DNA of 64,000 nt, taken from contig NC_135243.1 of NCBI RefSeq assembly GCF_947623445.1, forward strand, positions 9,054,501 to 9,118,500, read 5' to 3'. The notes under the pieces were generated by a model. That model made no database searches and was not told the origin of the DNA. It worked only from the letters and a program-made list of their open reading frames with translations. The DNA is from Clavelina lepadiformis. Lineage: Eukaryota; Chordata; Ascidiacea; Aplousobranchia; Clavelinidae. The position numbers were made by a program, and so were the translations under genes. Below are positions 1-12,402 of this stretch, in pieces (positions within the stretch are counted from its first letter, which is position 1; each line of letters opens with the position of its first letter).

Positions 1-1770
1 CATGTTTTACTTTTAACAAAGAACAACTAGGCCTACTTGTCCAGAAAAACATAGCCGCTGCAGGGTGTGGGCTAAAATAGTGAAAAGTTTCGTTAAACTA
101 CGTGCTGACCTGCTCCTTCTACTGGCGAGCCCCAAGTGCAGCAGGAATCATCAAATTGATTAATTCTTGTTCATAAAAATCTATGGTAACCTTGGCCATG
201 GATGTGTAACAAGTTATTTACAATAAAGTGCAGCCACCATTAAAAAGCGATGTAAAACTTTAGTTCAGTAAGGCATTTCGGTTGCACATAGCTGACACAG
301 CAGAGTAAGGTATGACAGTAAGTTATATAACCACTAGAGGGCCCGCCATCTCCAGGATGGCAAAATTAAAAATTCTACAGTATTAAAAATGCTAAAACTC
401 CCCACTCACTAAAATCGGTCCGTCGGAATACGCAAGCTTTTATAAAAAAAAATAAGCCTCTAGGTGCGTGGTTTGGTTGTCAAATCTTTACTTGCTTGAC
501 ATACAGCTGTCAAGCAGTCCTGTATGGCGAAATGAAAATAAAACGTATGCAGTATGTAAAAGCAATAATAGAATAACGTAGCACCTTAAAGGTTAATTTT
601 AATTTCTATCAACTCTGGCAAGCTTAAATTTGCTTTTTCAGGTGCCTATGCAATAGGCCTAGGCCTATGTTGCTATGTGAAATTTTCCCATGCCTTAATC
701 GTATTCTTATGTTAGACGAAATGATTGTTTTTTCAGAAACCTTTACATTATAGGACGTAAGGTTTTTCAATTGAATTTTCATCCACAACTGTACAGGAAA
801 TTGTTTTGTGACCTGGGAAATGCTACCAAATTTCACGTTTGGGTATTCTTTATGTATTAAACACGCTGGCAAGCGTGTTAATGTAGGACCGCACTTTGAT
901 ATGTTTTTGGATGTATATTTAGATGTATTTCATGACGCTTTTTGGGTGTAATTTAAGACGTATTCCACCTGTATTGTTGCGGCCACTCTTGTACAAAATG
1001 TGTGATTGCGTGTTTGGTATTAATAATTTATTGATATGCCACTTGTGGCTCCTTTTATTGTGTTTAGTAAGTTTGTACACACATACACGGTTCACGTCTT
1101 TACTTATAACCCTCCCTTCTCAAGCGTGATACTATTTCATACTGGAATATGGCAAAAAAACAAATATCACTATTTTCCGTTACTTACCCAAAGTCAAAAG
1201 TGGAGTTTTTGGTCTAAAAACACACATTTCTCACTTTTTCATGCCAATTTCTATCAAAGTTTTGCGCACGACCTGGAACTTGGAAACGCGCAAATTGCTA
1301 GGGAATTCCCAGGCTAAAAAAACAACACCATGCTGCCGTTTTATAGGTTGAAACAGGTTTTGTAAACCCTACCTGTAAGAACGAAGCAGAAGACGAAGTC
1401 CAAAACTACAGAATGTGCCGACAACTGCACTCTATGCGAGAAATCCACTGATGCAAAAGCCGCTGCTTAAAATGTATTCTTGAAGAATGTGCAGACGTTA
1501 TATATACCAACTTTTACTTCTGTGATAATTGTGGTAACATTAAATTTTAATGATTGTTGTTTGCCAGTGATTGCTATTTGCCTTGTAATTGCATCGAATT
1601 TGATGTGAATTCTTTTACACTAACCTGATTAAAATCTCTTCATTGAATTGTTTGGAATTTTTAGGCTTTATATCAAGGTAATCCTGTCACGGGATTATTT
1701 TTATGCACCTGTTTTGTAGACACCACATTATATACCGTCTTTTCTTTGCATTGTGTTGTTTTTATGCATG
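1..1770. other. Left-end non-genic stretch
   Basis: No coding exon or RNA gene could be supported here. Open frames are short, have no recognisable domain and are not flanked by convincing splice sites. A 16-base perfect palindrome built on two AGGCCT units lies at 653-668. The rest is AT-rich sequence without clear structure. Confidence 0.5.
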
Positions 1771-2108
1771 TTCACGGTCTGCCGTATTTTACTTGTTTAT
1801 GTTCTTTTACTTGTTCTTGTACACCTGTTTTTATCAAATCTCTTGTGACGTCTCACGTAGTTACCCCAAAGGCTAAATTAGTATCGTGTTTTACGTTCCA
1901 CGTTGATTCCTTCATCGCGTGGAATTTGTTTGGTGTAGTACTGTGCGCGGCTGGGCGACGGTTGTCGGCAGTTACGTTTTGGGTTTTAGTGAGAGATGAT
2001 CGTTTTTATTAAGTAAAATGCCATTAAAAGTTAACAAGGCAAAACCGGCTAAGTGACTAGCCGTTAGAGCGGGAAGATTCCTGGTCAAAGAAAGTTTGGT
2101 TACAATCC
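1771..2108 (+). repeat. Dispersed repeat R1, copy a
   Basis: About 335 bases that align, diverged but collinear, with 15981-16310 in the same orientation. Shared landmarks are CTGCCGTATTTTAC near the start and GCGGGAAG, TTCCTGG and GGTTACAAT near the end. No terminal inverted repeats or target duplication are visible. It may be part of a longer element such as an LTR or an element end; the family is unknown. Confidence 0.6.
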
Positions 2109-2510
2109 AATTTAAAAATGGGTGGTGCAACCTTAAAAAAAACACTTTGCCGAAAAAATTCTAATGGACGCTACAGATTTTTTGATTCTTAAATCCTACT
2201 AATGTTTTTATTAAAACGTGAAACTAACTAACTAACACTAGCAAACTAACCCACTTTATCTGGGCTTGATTCCATATTTGTTTTAAAAGTAATCAGATTT
2301 TGTCCTTAAGTTGTACAAGAATTGTAGGTGTTTTTCATGCAGCGGCTGGTGCGCATACTAATCTAACTAATAAAGTTATCGCAATTAAGCAATTATCTGA
2401 AGAAGAAAAAACTTACTAGATAATCTTTTTTCAAAATGATAGGTATCCTAACTTTTTCAAAGTTAAGGATTAAAAATTTATATTGCAAATACAAAAAACA
2501 CATCACCTAG

Positions 2511-2544
2511 GCCTATATCTCATTTTATCTAAAATGATGTAGGC
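2511..2544. other. Imperfect hairpin downstream of P450 A
   Basis: A left arm ending ATTTTA and a right arm starting TAAAATGATG pair with few mismatches around a 2-3 base loop. It lies about 190 bases past the stop codon of P450 A, beyond a possible polyadenylation signal. Its role is unknown; it could be a small transposon remnant. Confidence 0.35.
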
Positions 2545-2603
2545 TAATGCTGGTACTTCTTGGGCGAGTTTTTACAAGCATGACTCACAGTAAATTAGTT
2601 CGA

Positions 2604-2609
2604 TTTATT
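2604..2609 (-). promoter_or_regulatory. Possible polyadenylation signal of P450 A
   Basis: TTTATT on the plus strand reads AATAAA on the minus strand, about 120 bases after the stop codon of P450 A. Only the hexamer supports it. Confidence 0.4.
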
Positions 2610-2729
2610 TTAGAAATGGTACAATAGGGACATGTATATTTCCTCATTCCGCAGTAGAAAACTTGAAAAATTAAACCAGTCGAAACTTCAGTTATAGCAA
2701 TTGTTTTCTGAATGCGAAAATTAAACGCA

Positions 2730-5700
2730 TTAAATTTCTTGACAAATAAGTTTGTATGGATAAGGAATGAAGAGACTGCCATTCGAACCGTCATTCAACT
2801 CAGGGAATTTTGACTCAGGATCAGGCAAAAACTCGAATCTCTGAATCATCGAAACAAGAAAAATGAATATTTCCATTCGAGCAAGCTGCTCGCCTAGACA
2901 ATGACGTGGACCAACTGAAAACGGAATGACGTGTTCAGACTTAAAGAAATTTCCCTTTTCGTCGATGAAACGCTCCGGCTTAAATTTCTCCGGCTCATTC
3001 CAGTAGTTAGGATCGTTGTGAACCGCCCATATGTTGGGCAAGACCTGAAAATGTTGTTCATCTATAACCAACGATTTTACTAATGATATATTGTTAAAAC
3101 AATTGCATAAAATAATCTGTAATTGTTAGTAACATCCCGTATCGCGATACTATTACGATAAATCGCTACTATTTATAACATCAGCAAAAAAGGCTCCAGA
3201 AAAAGTGTTCAAACCATACATTTTGAGTAAAAGTGATTTACTTCACGTATGTCTTAATGCTATTTTAGTATTTACGCCCTGAAACATGCTTGTGCTCTGT
3301 CCAGAAGAAACCTGATTTTACGTGATAATCAATTTACTGATGTCAAAAGAGATTTGGGTTTATTGCTGCTCTTGCCTATAAACTTGTTCTATACCGTGGT
3401 GTCTTTAGGTATGAAGTATCCATTTATTTCGGCATCTTGGCTTGTTTTATGATGAAAGGCGAATGGAGTAAACGTCCTGAATCTCATGATTTCCTGGATG
3501 AAAGCGTTCATGTACGGCATGTCTCGTTTATGAGACATTTTCACCGTACTCGATGAGCCTATAAGAAAAAATAAATACGCCGCTCACAGAATATGAAGAT
3601 AAATCAGGCCAGTTTTTTTCATTTGTTGCATCAAGTAAATGCTATTTGCATATGATTTAAGCAATAATAAATTATATCGTGTTCTATTAGCTTACCTACT
3701 ACTTTTCGAATTTCTTCTCGTAATTTTGTTTGAATCTCAGGATAGTGAAGCAAACAAATTAGGGACCAGTTTATAGTGCTTGAAGTTGTTTCTGTTCCGG
3801 CTTCAAATATATCTCTTAGGTATCCACGAAGCTGCTCGACCTACAACACCACATAAGCGATAGCAGTTTGCATGAAAAAGTAAATCCTAACGGGGTATAC
3901 AGTACAATAGCATGGTAATTGACCAATTGTAACAAGTGCAATGAATAAATCTGAAATATCTTTATACTTACTTCAGCTAGCTTTAATCAATACATAAAAA
4001 ATAACTAAAAGCTGTTCACATTGCCTTGAAGTAAGTCAACGGTTTTCTGGCTAGTTATTCAGTATATTTGAATTTAGTTATTGGTAATCCGCAAATAAGT
4101 AAGTGCATAAGTTTTCACATAACTGACAAGCAACTTCATGCTTTGAAAGCAATCGAATATGTAACCTGGTTATCGGTAACTAACTTGACATTTTTAAAAC
4201 GTAACAGAATAAGTAACCAGTGAACCTATAATCAACAACACGCCAGTAGTTGCACACATGAGTAACTACTGTAATTCACATATGCGTAATTGCAGCAGTT
4301 ACTATAATTTGTTGGGCGGTACTATTTTGAACTGGTTTAGTTGTAAATATTATGTTATAAAGCCGATGATGATTGGTTATCAAAATTCAAAGTTAATCAA
4401 GAGATGAGCAAGTATGTAAATTTCAATATGGTGCAGTTCCGAGGGAATCGTAAACATATTCAATAATAACGATCAGACGTCAAAGCGTAGTTTGTAATGA
4501 TTTCAGATAAGAAAATTTGTCTTGGGTAACAAAAGTTAGTATGAATTTTTAGGTTTACTTTAAAACTCTTATCGCTTCCTTCTTTCATATCGTTCAAAAA
4601 CGCGTCGATAAAATCTCTCGGATTTTCTTTATCGAAGGTTTTCTCGTGTTCAGTGATCGCTTCAGAGCTTATATCTGTAACAAAAGCAATCAATAAAGTC
4701 AGTATACTGTAACTTGGCTTTTTGAATTAATCTGAAAAGGGTTGACAATAGCTGTAAGAATAATTCCACTGCTTACGAAATAGCCTCACAAAAATAAAGA
4801 TTGTCATAATAGTGGCGATTTTAGCAATTTAGCTTAAATAATAATTAAACTTTTGGTTGGTTTGGAGAATACTGTTTACTGAAATGCAAACAAATGCTTC
4901 AACTATGTAGCCTACTTAACGTTGTTTAGATTATTAAGACATTAGCCTCAAGATAACTTAAATAAGGTACCCATTCGTTTATAACAATTAGGTAATGTAA
5001 TTCAATGTAGTAAGTTTCTCCTGCACCTGAAAGGTACTTGAAGTTCTGCTTCAGTTCTTCATAAAATCGCGAGATTGGGTAAACGTGAATTAATTTTGGG
5101 GCAAACATAATCGCCTGTAGTGCGAAGTTTTCAAATGCACCGTCAAATCTGTTCAAAAATACTATGAATTTTTTATTCAATCTGACAGTCCAACAAGAGA
5201 ATATAAACCTAGCGGTTCACAAAAGAACGTTCTCGCATCCCCAGTCGAGACGTAATATCTAAGATATTATCTATAGATAATATCTAAGATATCTTAGGCT
5301 GCCAAATGCTTGTTAAATTTTAGCCACGCCAATTTCGTTAAACGCAAGAAGTGGTTTCAATTATGTTTTTCATACTTTTCGATATTCATACGTCTGAGAT
5401 ACAAATCAGATTTATTCTATGGAACTTTTTTCTAGGATTTTGATAAAGTTGATTGCTGCTACTGAGGTGCGAAAACAAGGTTTTGCAATGTTTGAGTGCA
5501 GGCTGCAAAATGATTTAAAAATTGCTGCATCAATCAGTAGCTACATCTAACCAACGAATCAAAACGAAGAACACTTACACATCGGAAAATATTTTAACTA
5601 AACGGCGTAATGTATCGTCATTGTATTCGTATCTTTTTCCCATGACAATACTTGAAATAACATTGCAGGAGGACTGTTGCAATAAATCCTAAAATAAAAC

Positions 5701-7167
5701 AAGCAAAATAAAAACGAAATCTCGAAACTTATGTACATGCAAATCGGTAAGTAAGCTAACCTTAATATCAAATGCTTTTCCTTCAGTAGCTTGCACACTT
5801 TTCAAAAAACAAGTCACTTCTTCGGTAACAGAATTTTCCATACCCTTTCTTCCAACACCGAACCTTATAAAAAAGGTGTATTATTCTACTCCAAATTTAG
5901 TTTTGTTGTTTCCTTGTTATTGTTTTGTTACCGGTGAAAGTATTTATTTAGCTAAATTACAACGGAAAAAATTCAAACTGAAATGAAAATACCCAAGTGT
6001 TCTAGAGAGATCGCTTTGTACACTTGGGCTTCAAGGAATAGAATCGCTTTTAAACTTTGAAGCTAGATGTGTTAGGAATTGGTGGAATGTGAATTCGAAT
6101 AAAAGAATTTCCAAATCATGTTAATACAAACATAAATTATGTTATGAACAAGCTGCATTTTGTTTTATGGGTCCTGTCTTACCATTTTATCACAAATTCA
6201 TAAATACCGGACTAATAAAAATATTACAGCCTGCTTAAATTAAAACTTTTATAAGATGTGTATGTTCTAAAGTAGCTTCAGCAAATTGTGTAAGCAAAAT
6301 TATGCTCACCCACGGAGTGTCTTTTGACCAAACTTTCTTTGTGACTTCCATAATGGTCCATAATCTGAAAATGTCAACCCTAATCCATGGGTAAGATTAT
6401 CCAATGCTTCAAAATAAGGTCTTCCCGAAAACTTGGTGTGTTGCTTGACAAAGCACTAAAAGCAAATTTTAAGTTTCTTACATGAAGTTTAAGCGGATAT
6501 AAATGCAGCAGAAGCTCGTCCGCTCAAGGAGTAGGTCAAAAGTTTTCGGACTTTAGACATTAAAGTCAAGACTCTAGTCATACTTAATCTTCAATCTCCG
6601 GCCGGATCTAAAGTACAACTAAACAATTAAATTGTTCTTGTGTTGGTGCAATTTTTTATTTTGCTTGTAAGTTGTTTCGTAAAAGTTTCTGGAATTAGCT
6701 ATAGTCGTAAAAGTGAAAAATTTTCAGCGTAAAAGACAAATGCTATGCTTGTAATGAAAACATTGTTTGTTAATCAAATTACTTATGATGAAAACCCAGA
6801 TACAACCATAACACCACTCCCTTTCTTATTTATTACAATTCACTATCATGACAAAGAAAATAGGTTTCATTCAAATAATCAAGGCTATAACGCTAAGGCT
6901 AAGGCTATAAGCCGCTCTTACCTGGTTAAGCGATTCGAAATCGTTTAAAACTACCCAATCCTCTCTTCCCATGCGAACTGATACAACTGGACCGTATTTT
7001 TTACACCATCCCTGGATTATTCTTTCGGGCCATTTTCCTAAAAACGGAACCACCCCCAAAATCGGGATTCCTCTTGGTCCTGGTGGGAATTTTTTGGGAC
7101 GCCAAAACCAATAATAAACCCCAAGAAAAGTAGCAAGGAATAACGCAGCAGAAGTAAAGTCTAACAT
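2730..7167 (-). CDS. CYP2-clan cytochrome P450 (A), nine exons, complete
   Basis: Predicted haem-thiolate monooxygenase of the ER membrane, taking electrons from P450 reductase; substrate unknown. Minus-strand exons: 7167-6922, 6455-6310, 5863-5761, 5688-5579, 5181-5027, 4674-4559, 3840-3696, 3558-3395, 3044-2730. All junctions are GT-AG and phases match throughout, giving 499 residues, normal for the family. The start is the methionine directly before a hydrophobic anchor (about residues 3-22), followed by the proline-rich hinge PPGPRG. The I helix has AGTETT (306-311, with E309/T310), the K helix ExxR is E363-R366, PERF is at 418-421, and the haem loop FSVGPRHCLG has its cysteine at 444. 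The nine-exon plan matches vertebrate CYP2 genes. The closest relative here is gene B. It diverges from gene C across the spacer. Exon calls are by eye; the exon 5 acceptor is the least certain. Confidence 0.92.
5262..5285. other. Perfect 24-base palindrome in intron 4 of P450 A
   Basis: The arm AGATATTATCTA is followed immediately by its exact reverse complement, with further AGATAT repeats just after it. Intron 4 of the paralogue B has no counterpart. It is AT-rich, so it could be a chance hairpin or a remnant of a small element. Confidence 0.6.
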
Positions 7168-8218
7168 TCTATATGAAAATAGGCTGTTTTCGACAACAAG
7201 AAATTAGTAACTAATTACTGTATTGATTTTGGCCACAACAGTCTAGTACACACACATATATATTCACCTACACAAAACAAACAAAACTGAAAGAATTAAA
7301 GATATATTGTATACGCTTTGTCGTTCATTTCTAAACAATAATGTCGCGCAAAACTTGCAACTCCCATTTTGGTCGTAAATAGGAATATCTTGCTTTCCAA
7401 CCTGACTTCCCTACAGATGTGCAGAACTACGAAACTGTTACGTTATAACACTATACATTCGAAATGTAGGATCTTTAACAAAACGAATGTCTAATCTATT
7501 GCGTAAAGTTTTTAAAAGAAAGTTGTTTATATGCTGGTTACGAAAAAGCTTTTGCAGCAGCATTTAGAGGCAAGAACTGATTAAAGTTTGGTATAAGCCT
7601 TGCATTTATTATTGTCTGAACCAAGGATAAAGGATTCACCATATTTTGTTTGATAAAATTATAATAACTCATTGTAATTAATATTGGAAGTTGCTGAAAC
7701 ATTAAAACGCAATGTCCAATGATTTGGATCCAAAGCACAAATTTTTTTTTCAGTTTTGCTTTGACGACCGCGAAGAAATTTTAAAAGACCACAATCTATT
7801 AAAAATCTACCGGTAAACGCTAATTTTCTGCAGTAGTTAAAGAAACGTAAATTTTGAGAAATTCTTGAAGAATACTAAGATACGGTTTCGGTCTCCACAA
7901 ACAACTTAAAAACCACTGTGCGCGTATTTTTTAAAATACGGGTTTATAACTGCAAAAATGGCAAGTTGGCTGGCAAGGTTTGGGAAAACCTAAAATTGGT
8001 ATATTACTTGACGCACCATGCAAGAAAAATACCACATCGCATTAAATGTTGCTTTTGTAAAAAGGTCACAAACATCGAGTAATGCCGTTATAGAGAAGGA
8101 CCGATACAATGGAACTGTAGAGTCTATAACTGGAACAAATTTAGTTGCCTTTTGGTCTTGATACGTATATGCACAACAACAATCGTCATAACTTAACGCC
8201 TCGATATTTCTCTTAAGA
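7168..8218. other. Upstream region of P450 A
   Basis: This holds the 5' flank of P450 A. No TATA box or coding exon is convincing. The stretch from about 7530 to 7620 recurs, diverged, at about 9870-9985 and more weakly near 43200, which marks it as part of the duplicated spacer. Confidence 0.45.
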
Positions 8219-8940
8219 AGACTCACACGTTGTTTACTCTGAAAACGAAATTTTACTGCAAATAAAATAATGAGATCTTTCATAAATAACGTTTCATAAC
8301 ATGCATGTACGAAAGTCGGAAAAACAACTTATTTGCCGGATCTTAACTCATGCACGCTGTATCACAAGACAACCCAAGAAACCTATAGTACAGCAATCAA
8401 TACAAATCGGGAATACGAAAAGGCCCGTATTCGTTGGACAGCTTAGACTTAGAGACAGATGAACATATATGATATATATATGATTAAAACCAATTGGTTA
8501 AATATTTCAAAATACAAAATATACGGTTCATGCGCGGACACTGTTTAATTAATAAAAAGCAAACGTTACGTATCAAAAGTCAAACAGAAACGCAGTCACG
8601 GTATACTAGTTAATAAATACCCTAAAAAGCAGCGTACTTACAGCTTAAAGTGCTATCGTTGCAGAAACGGATTTTGTTACGTGGTTAGTATTTAAAACTT
8701 ATTCATACCACATTCTCCACTTAAGCCAATTAGCGACGTCATCATTGTCGTTATAAAATATACCTTGTCCTTATGTTCAATGTCACGAAGCATAAAATCG
8801 TTCAAAAACATGTCTTATTTGACAGAGTATATCTAACATAGATTATATTAATACCAAGTTTTTATAATTTTCTCTTAGTATCGTCCCCAACACAGTTTGA
8901 CATCAACTCAAAACTTCAATAGATCTACACACGCCGAATT
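8219..8940 (+). repeat. Spacer direct repeat R2, copy a
   Basis: This aligns closely with 10072-11150. Long near-identical runs cover the CATGCACGCTGTATCACAAG segment, the GGGAATACGAAAAGGCCCGT segment and the GCAGAAACGGATTTTGTTACG segment. The last part, around ACACAGTTTGACATCA, is separated in copy b by about 390 extra bases. No open frame is conserved between the copies, so it looks like duplicated non-coding spacer. Confidence 0.8.
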
Positions 8941-9869
8941 AAAAAATCAAAAGCAACGATGAGAGAAGCACAGAAAGAACAACATTAGTACAACTAATTT
9001 ATTCTTTAGACGGTAGAACTCACTTAAGTTGCCAGTTCGCCTGCGTTGCCGCCTATCGATTGATCTCGGCGAAAAAACCTATTTTTTCTTTAGCACAGTA
9101 TTTATATAATCATTGGAGCTTTTTTCTTTCTAAAATATTCCACGGTCATGACAGTCTTTGGCTCGTGATAGGTTAACAGTCGCGTTTTCTTGATCAAAGT
9201 TCACTGCGTTGCAAATATGATAGCAAAGCTCGTCAATGAAATTGCACCCTTCGCCAGCTGTCCCCAACTGAAGTGCTCCGGCGGTACATGTCGCCGAAAT
9301 ATCTAGAAAGGTTGATGTTCTGGCAAGCATTCGCCCTCAAATGAACTACCCAAGGGCTAAGGTGTTCCATCATCAGCACTGTTAATGTGTTAATTGCAAC
9401 TGAAAGTTGACTGTGTTTGTGTTACGTTGTTTTACGCTTGGTTTGTCATTCCACAGTGTCCTCTGCCTCCGGGCGGAAGCGCTTGTCGATTTGGCTGCGC
9501 TTTGTCTCTTGCTACATCGAATGTTGAGCATTTTACCGACACCAGTACTGCTGTGTAGACGTGCCTGGTTTTTACTGTTTTGAAATACATTATATAGTTA
9601 ACTGCAGGTCTCTTCGAACTAGCAATAAGAAAATGCCGGTAGCTTTTGTTCATACATTTGCTGCAATTGTGTGTGCTATGTACTTATCAGCAAATGATCA
9701 TGTGGGGCAAACACGATGTACGAACTGCGGTGTCCTTGATTACTAAATACGAACTTCCCTAGAGATGAGCAAAACTACCAAGATGTTTCGCTATAATGCT
9801 CCATATCAGAATTTTAGAATCTTTTGCGAAACCATTATCTAATTCTAATGGGTTTGCGAAGAAAGTTAT
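8941..9869. other. Stretch between the R2 copies
   Basis: No gene is supported. Short frames on both strands have no recognisable domain. A small GC-richer patch around 9440-9520 is the only compositional change seen. Confidence 0.4.
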
Positions 9870-11150
9870 TTAAATGCTGGTTACGAAAAAAGTTGTTTCG
9901 AAACATGTACAAACGTTTTTGCAGCCGTAATTAAAGGCTAGAATTGATTAAATTTTGATATAAGCATTGCGTTTATTATCATCGTAAATCTCTAACTGAA
10001 ACAAATTTCGTTGTCTTATGGTGTTGATATGTAAGTTTGCACTAACAATTGTCATCATGTATCTCTCTAAAGAAGACTCACTCATTGTTTACTCTAAAAA
10101 CGACATTTTACTGCAAATCGAATAATGAAATCTTTCATAAATAACGTTTCATAACATGCATATACGTTAGTCGGGAAAACAACTTATTTCTCGGATCTTA
10201 ACTCATGCACGCTGTATCACAAGACAACCCAAGAAACCTATAGTACAGCAATCAATACAAATCGGGAATACGAAAAGGCCCGTATGTGTTGGACAGCTTA
10301 GAGACAGATAAACATATATGACATATATATGATTAAAACCAATTGGTTAAATATTTCAAAATACAAAATATACGGGTCATGCGCGGACACTGTTTAATTA
10401 ATAAAAAGCAAACGTTACGTGTCAAGTGTCAAACAGAAACGCAGTGACGGTATACTAATTAATAAATACCCTAAAAAGCAGCGTACTTACAGCTCAAAGT
10501 GCTATCGTTGCAGAAACGGATTTTGTTACGTGGTTAATATTTAAAAACTTTTCCATACCATATTCTCCACCTTGCAATAAGCGACGACTACGTTATAAAT
10601 TATACCTTGTCATTACCGCATGTTCTATGTCACGTAAGCGTAATCGTTCAAACACATGTTTTACTTGACAGAGTATGGATGAATTACGCAGTTCTATCAT
10701 GTTTTAAGTTGTAAATGTAGCTGCCATTACTCCCATAAAGAAATATTTATGCAATCACAACATTTTCATCAATACTTAAAAATCAATAGTCAGTGTATTA
10801 TGCTTATTAAACTTATATGACTATCCTTTGTTATGAGATTTTGAATTTATATTTTAAATTCTAAGAAATTTTCACGTCATAGTCACCATGTTGGATTGTT
10901 ATTTGAACCCTAAATTTTATTATAAATAGGTTTGCAATTATTCGGATTAAACGTGTTTTTTGAAGATTAAAAGTACCCATTGCCATTCTAAAATGTAAAA
11001 GTTGATGACCATTGCTTATTTAGACATCTTAATTATTAACACATCATGATAACATCGATTAGATTGATACAAGGTATATAAAATATTACCTTAATATTGT
11101 CCACAACACAGTTTGACATCAGCTCAAAACTTCAATAGATCGACACGCAT
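9870..11150 (+). repeat. Spacer direct repeat R2, copy b
   Basis: Second copy of the sequence at about 7530-8940, in the same orientation. It lacks much of the first part (roughly 7620-8200 in copy a) and carries about 390 bases at 10690-11085 with no counterpart in copy a. That extra block is AT-rich, and I could not define terminal repeats. The shared part after it resumes at ACACAGTTTGACATCA. Confidence 0.75.
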
Positions 11151-11241
11151 CGTCTCCCATTGTGTGAACATTGACCAGTCTCACCCGCTACGACTTGTAG
11201 CATTTTTCATGCCGAACATTTTAACTCCCATCACCTTCATG

Positions 11242-11270
11242 TATATAAGCTCGCACTTTTACCCGCGAGC
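11242..11270 (+). promoter_or_regulatory. TATA-like box with adjoining hairpin
   Basis: TATATAAG at 11242-11249 runs directly into a perfect 6-base stem, GCTCGC (11249-11254) and GCGAGC (11265-11270). It resembles a core promoter, for example of an LTR or an unannotated transcript, but no coding exon follows that I can recognise. Confidence 0.3.
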
Positions 11271-11512
11271 AAAGTTAGCGGAGTAAATCACCGAAATCAA
11301 CAGATGAGTTCTCTAAGTTAGCCATTGTGCATGTTATAAGCAGTAGTATTGCTTATGTTTTTGATTATTCTTGTTATTGAGAATGGGTACAGCACCTATA
11401 ACAAAAACCTTTCGGCCGACAAAAGGTTAAAGTATTCTAAACGCAAGGAACAATAGAGTCAGATAATTCAACACATAAATTAAGTAAAGACATCCTCAAG
11501 GACATAGGAGGT

Positions 11513-11609
11513 CGGACGATTCAACCCACGGACGATTCAACCCGCGGACGATTCAAGGTTCTAGGTTGATTCAACCCACGGACGATTCAACCCACGGACC
11601 TTTCAACCC
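11513..11609 (+). repeat. Short tandem array, about 16-base unit
   Basis: About six units of CGGACGATTCAACCCA, partly degenerate and interrupted once by a GGTTCTAGGTTGAT segment. The array is clearly visible, with unit variation mostly in the last bases. Its role is unknown. It recalls the unit-built arms of the fold-back elements at 23083 and 31532, but the unit sequence differs. Confidence 0.85.
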
Positions 11610-12361
11610 GAAGTACCTTGCTACTTCTTGGTCATAGAGACATGTTATCTAACTTCATTCTCTCCCTCGGTTGATTGGATTGACGTGCCGCCTTCTAAAG
11701 TGAGGAGATTATGAAGTAAAATTTATTTATTTTTAATAAGGCTGTCTAAAAACATACTTGATTTGTTCGTTAAGGCTCATAAACGAGTACTTGTAATAGA
11801 CATCCTCCACATTCTCGCTGCGTTTTTTATTTATTAAATGGTAGATTTTACCGCGTGTGCTTTTTCAGTAGTGTCGTTAATGTCATTTCTTGCAATCTGC
11901 AAGAGATCTGACAAAACTAAGTTCGAATGCTAAGTCAAGGAATCACGGAAACTTCACAAATGTAGTATTATAGGTTAATATACAAAGGACTCAGTCTCCG
12001 ATTTCCACAGAGCATCAAACCTGATGAAGAAAATTACGAGTCATTCTTCATATTGTAATATTAGGATGTAATGGAAAGAATAGGTTAGTACTGCAGTAGG
12101 TGTTAGTAGTAGTCTGGTTGAATTTGGGTTAGCCTGCGGTTATTTGAGGAAGGTTCTTACTTATATGCGACAAGTATAGTCCTACGCCAGCAAGCATAAA
12201 CGGTTTCTATATTTACTGACACTGTAGGCACTAGCACATTTAATGCCCCCCTCTCACGAGCCCATTTTTTGGGCCATAGGCGTTTACGCGTCTTAATCGT
12301 CTTCGTTTATCAATTTTCACAATTCTTTGTCAACTGATTGAAAAGCATTGTAATTGCAAAT
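11610..12361. other. Non-genic stretch
   Basis: No exon, RNA gene or complete transposon is recognised. It probably includes the body of the hAT-type element whose end lies at 12362-12402, but the opposite end was not found. Confidence 0.35.
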
Positions 12362-12402
12362 CCTACCTAGTGCGCCGTAGCACACAGTTTGGGAACCACT
12401 GC
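12362..12402 (-). mobile_element. hAT-type MITE end
   Basis: Read on the minus strand this begins CAGTGGTTCCCAAACTGTG and continues into a TGCTACGGCGCAC stretch. That is the typical terminus of non-autonomous hAT elements. The opposite terminus and the 8-base target duplication were not found, so the element is truncated or too diverged to delimit. Confidence 0.55.
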
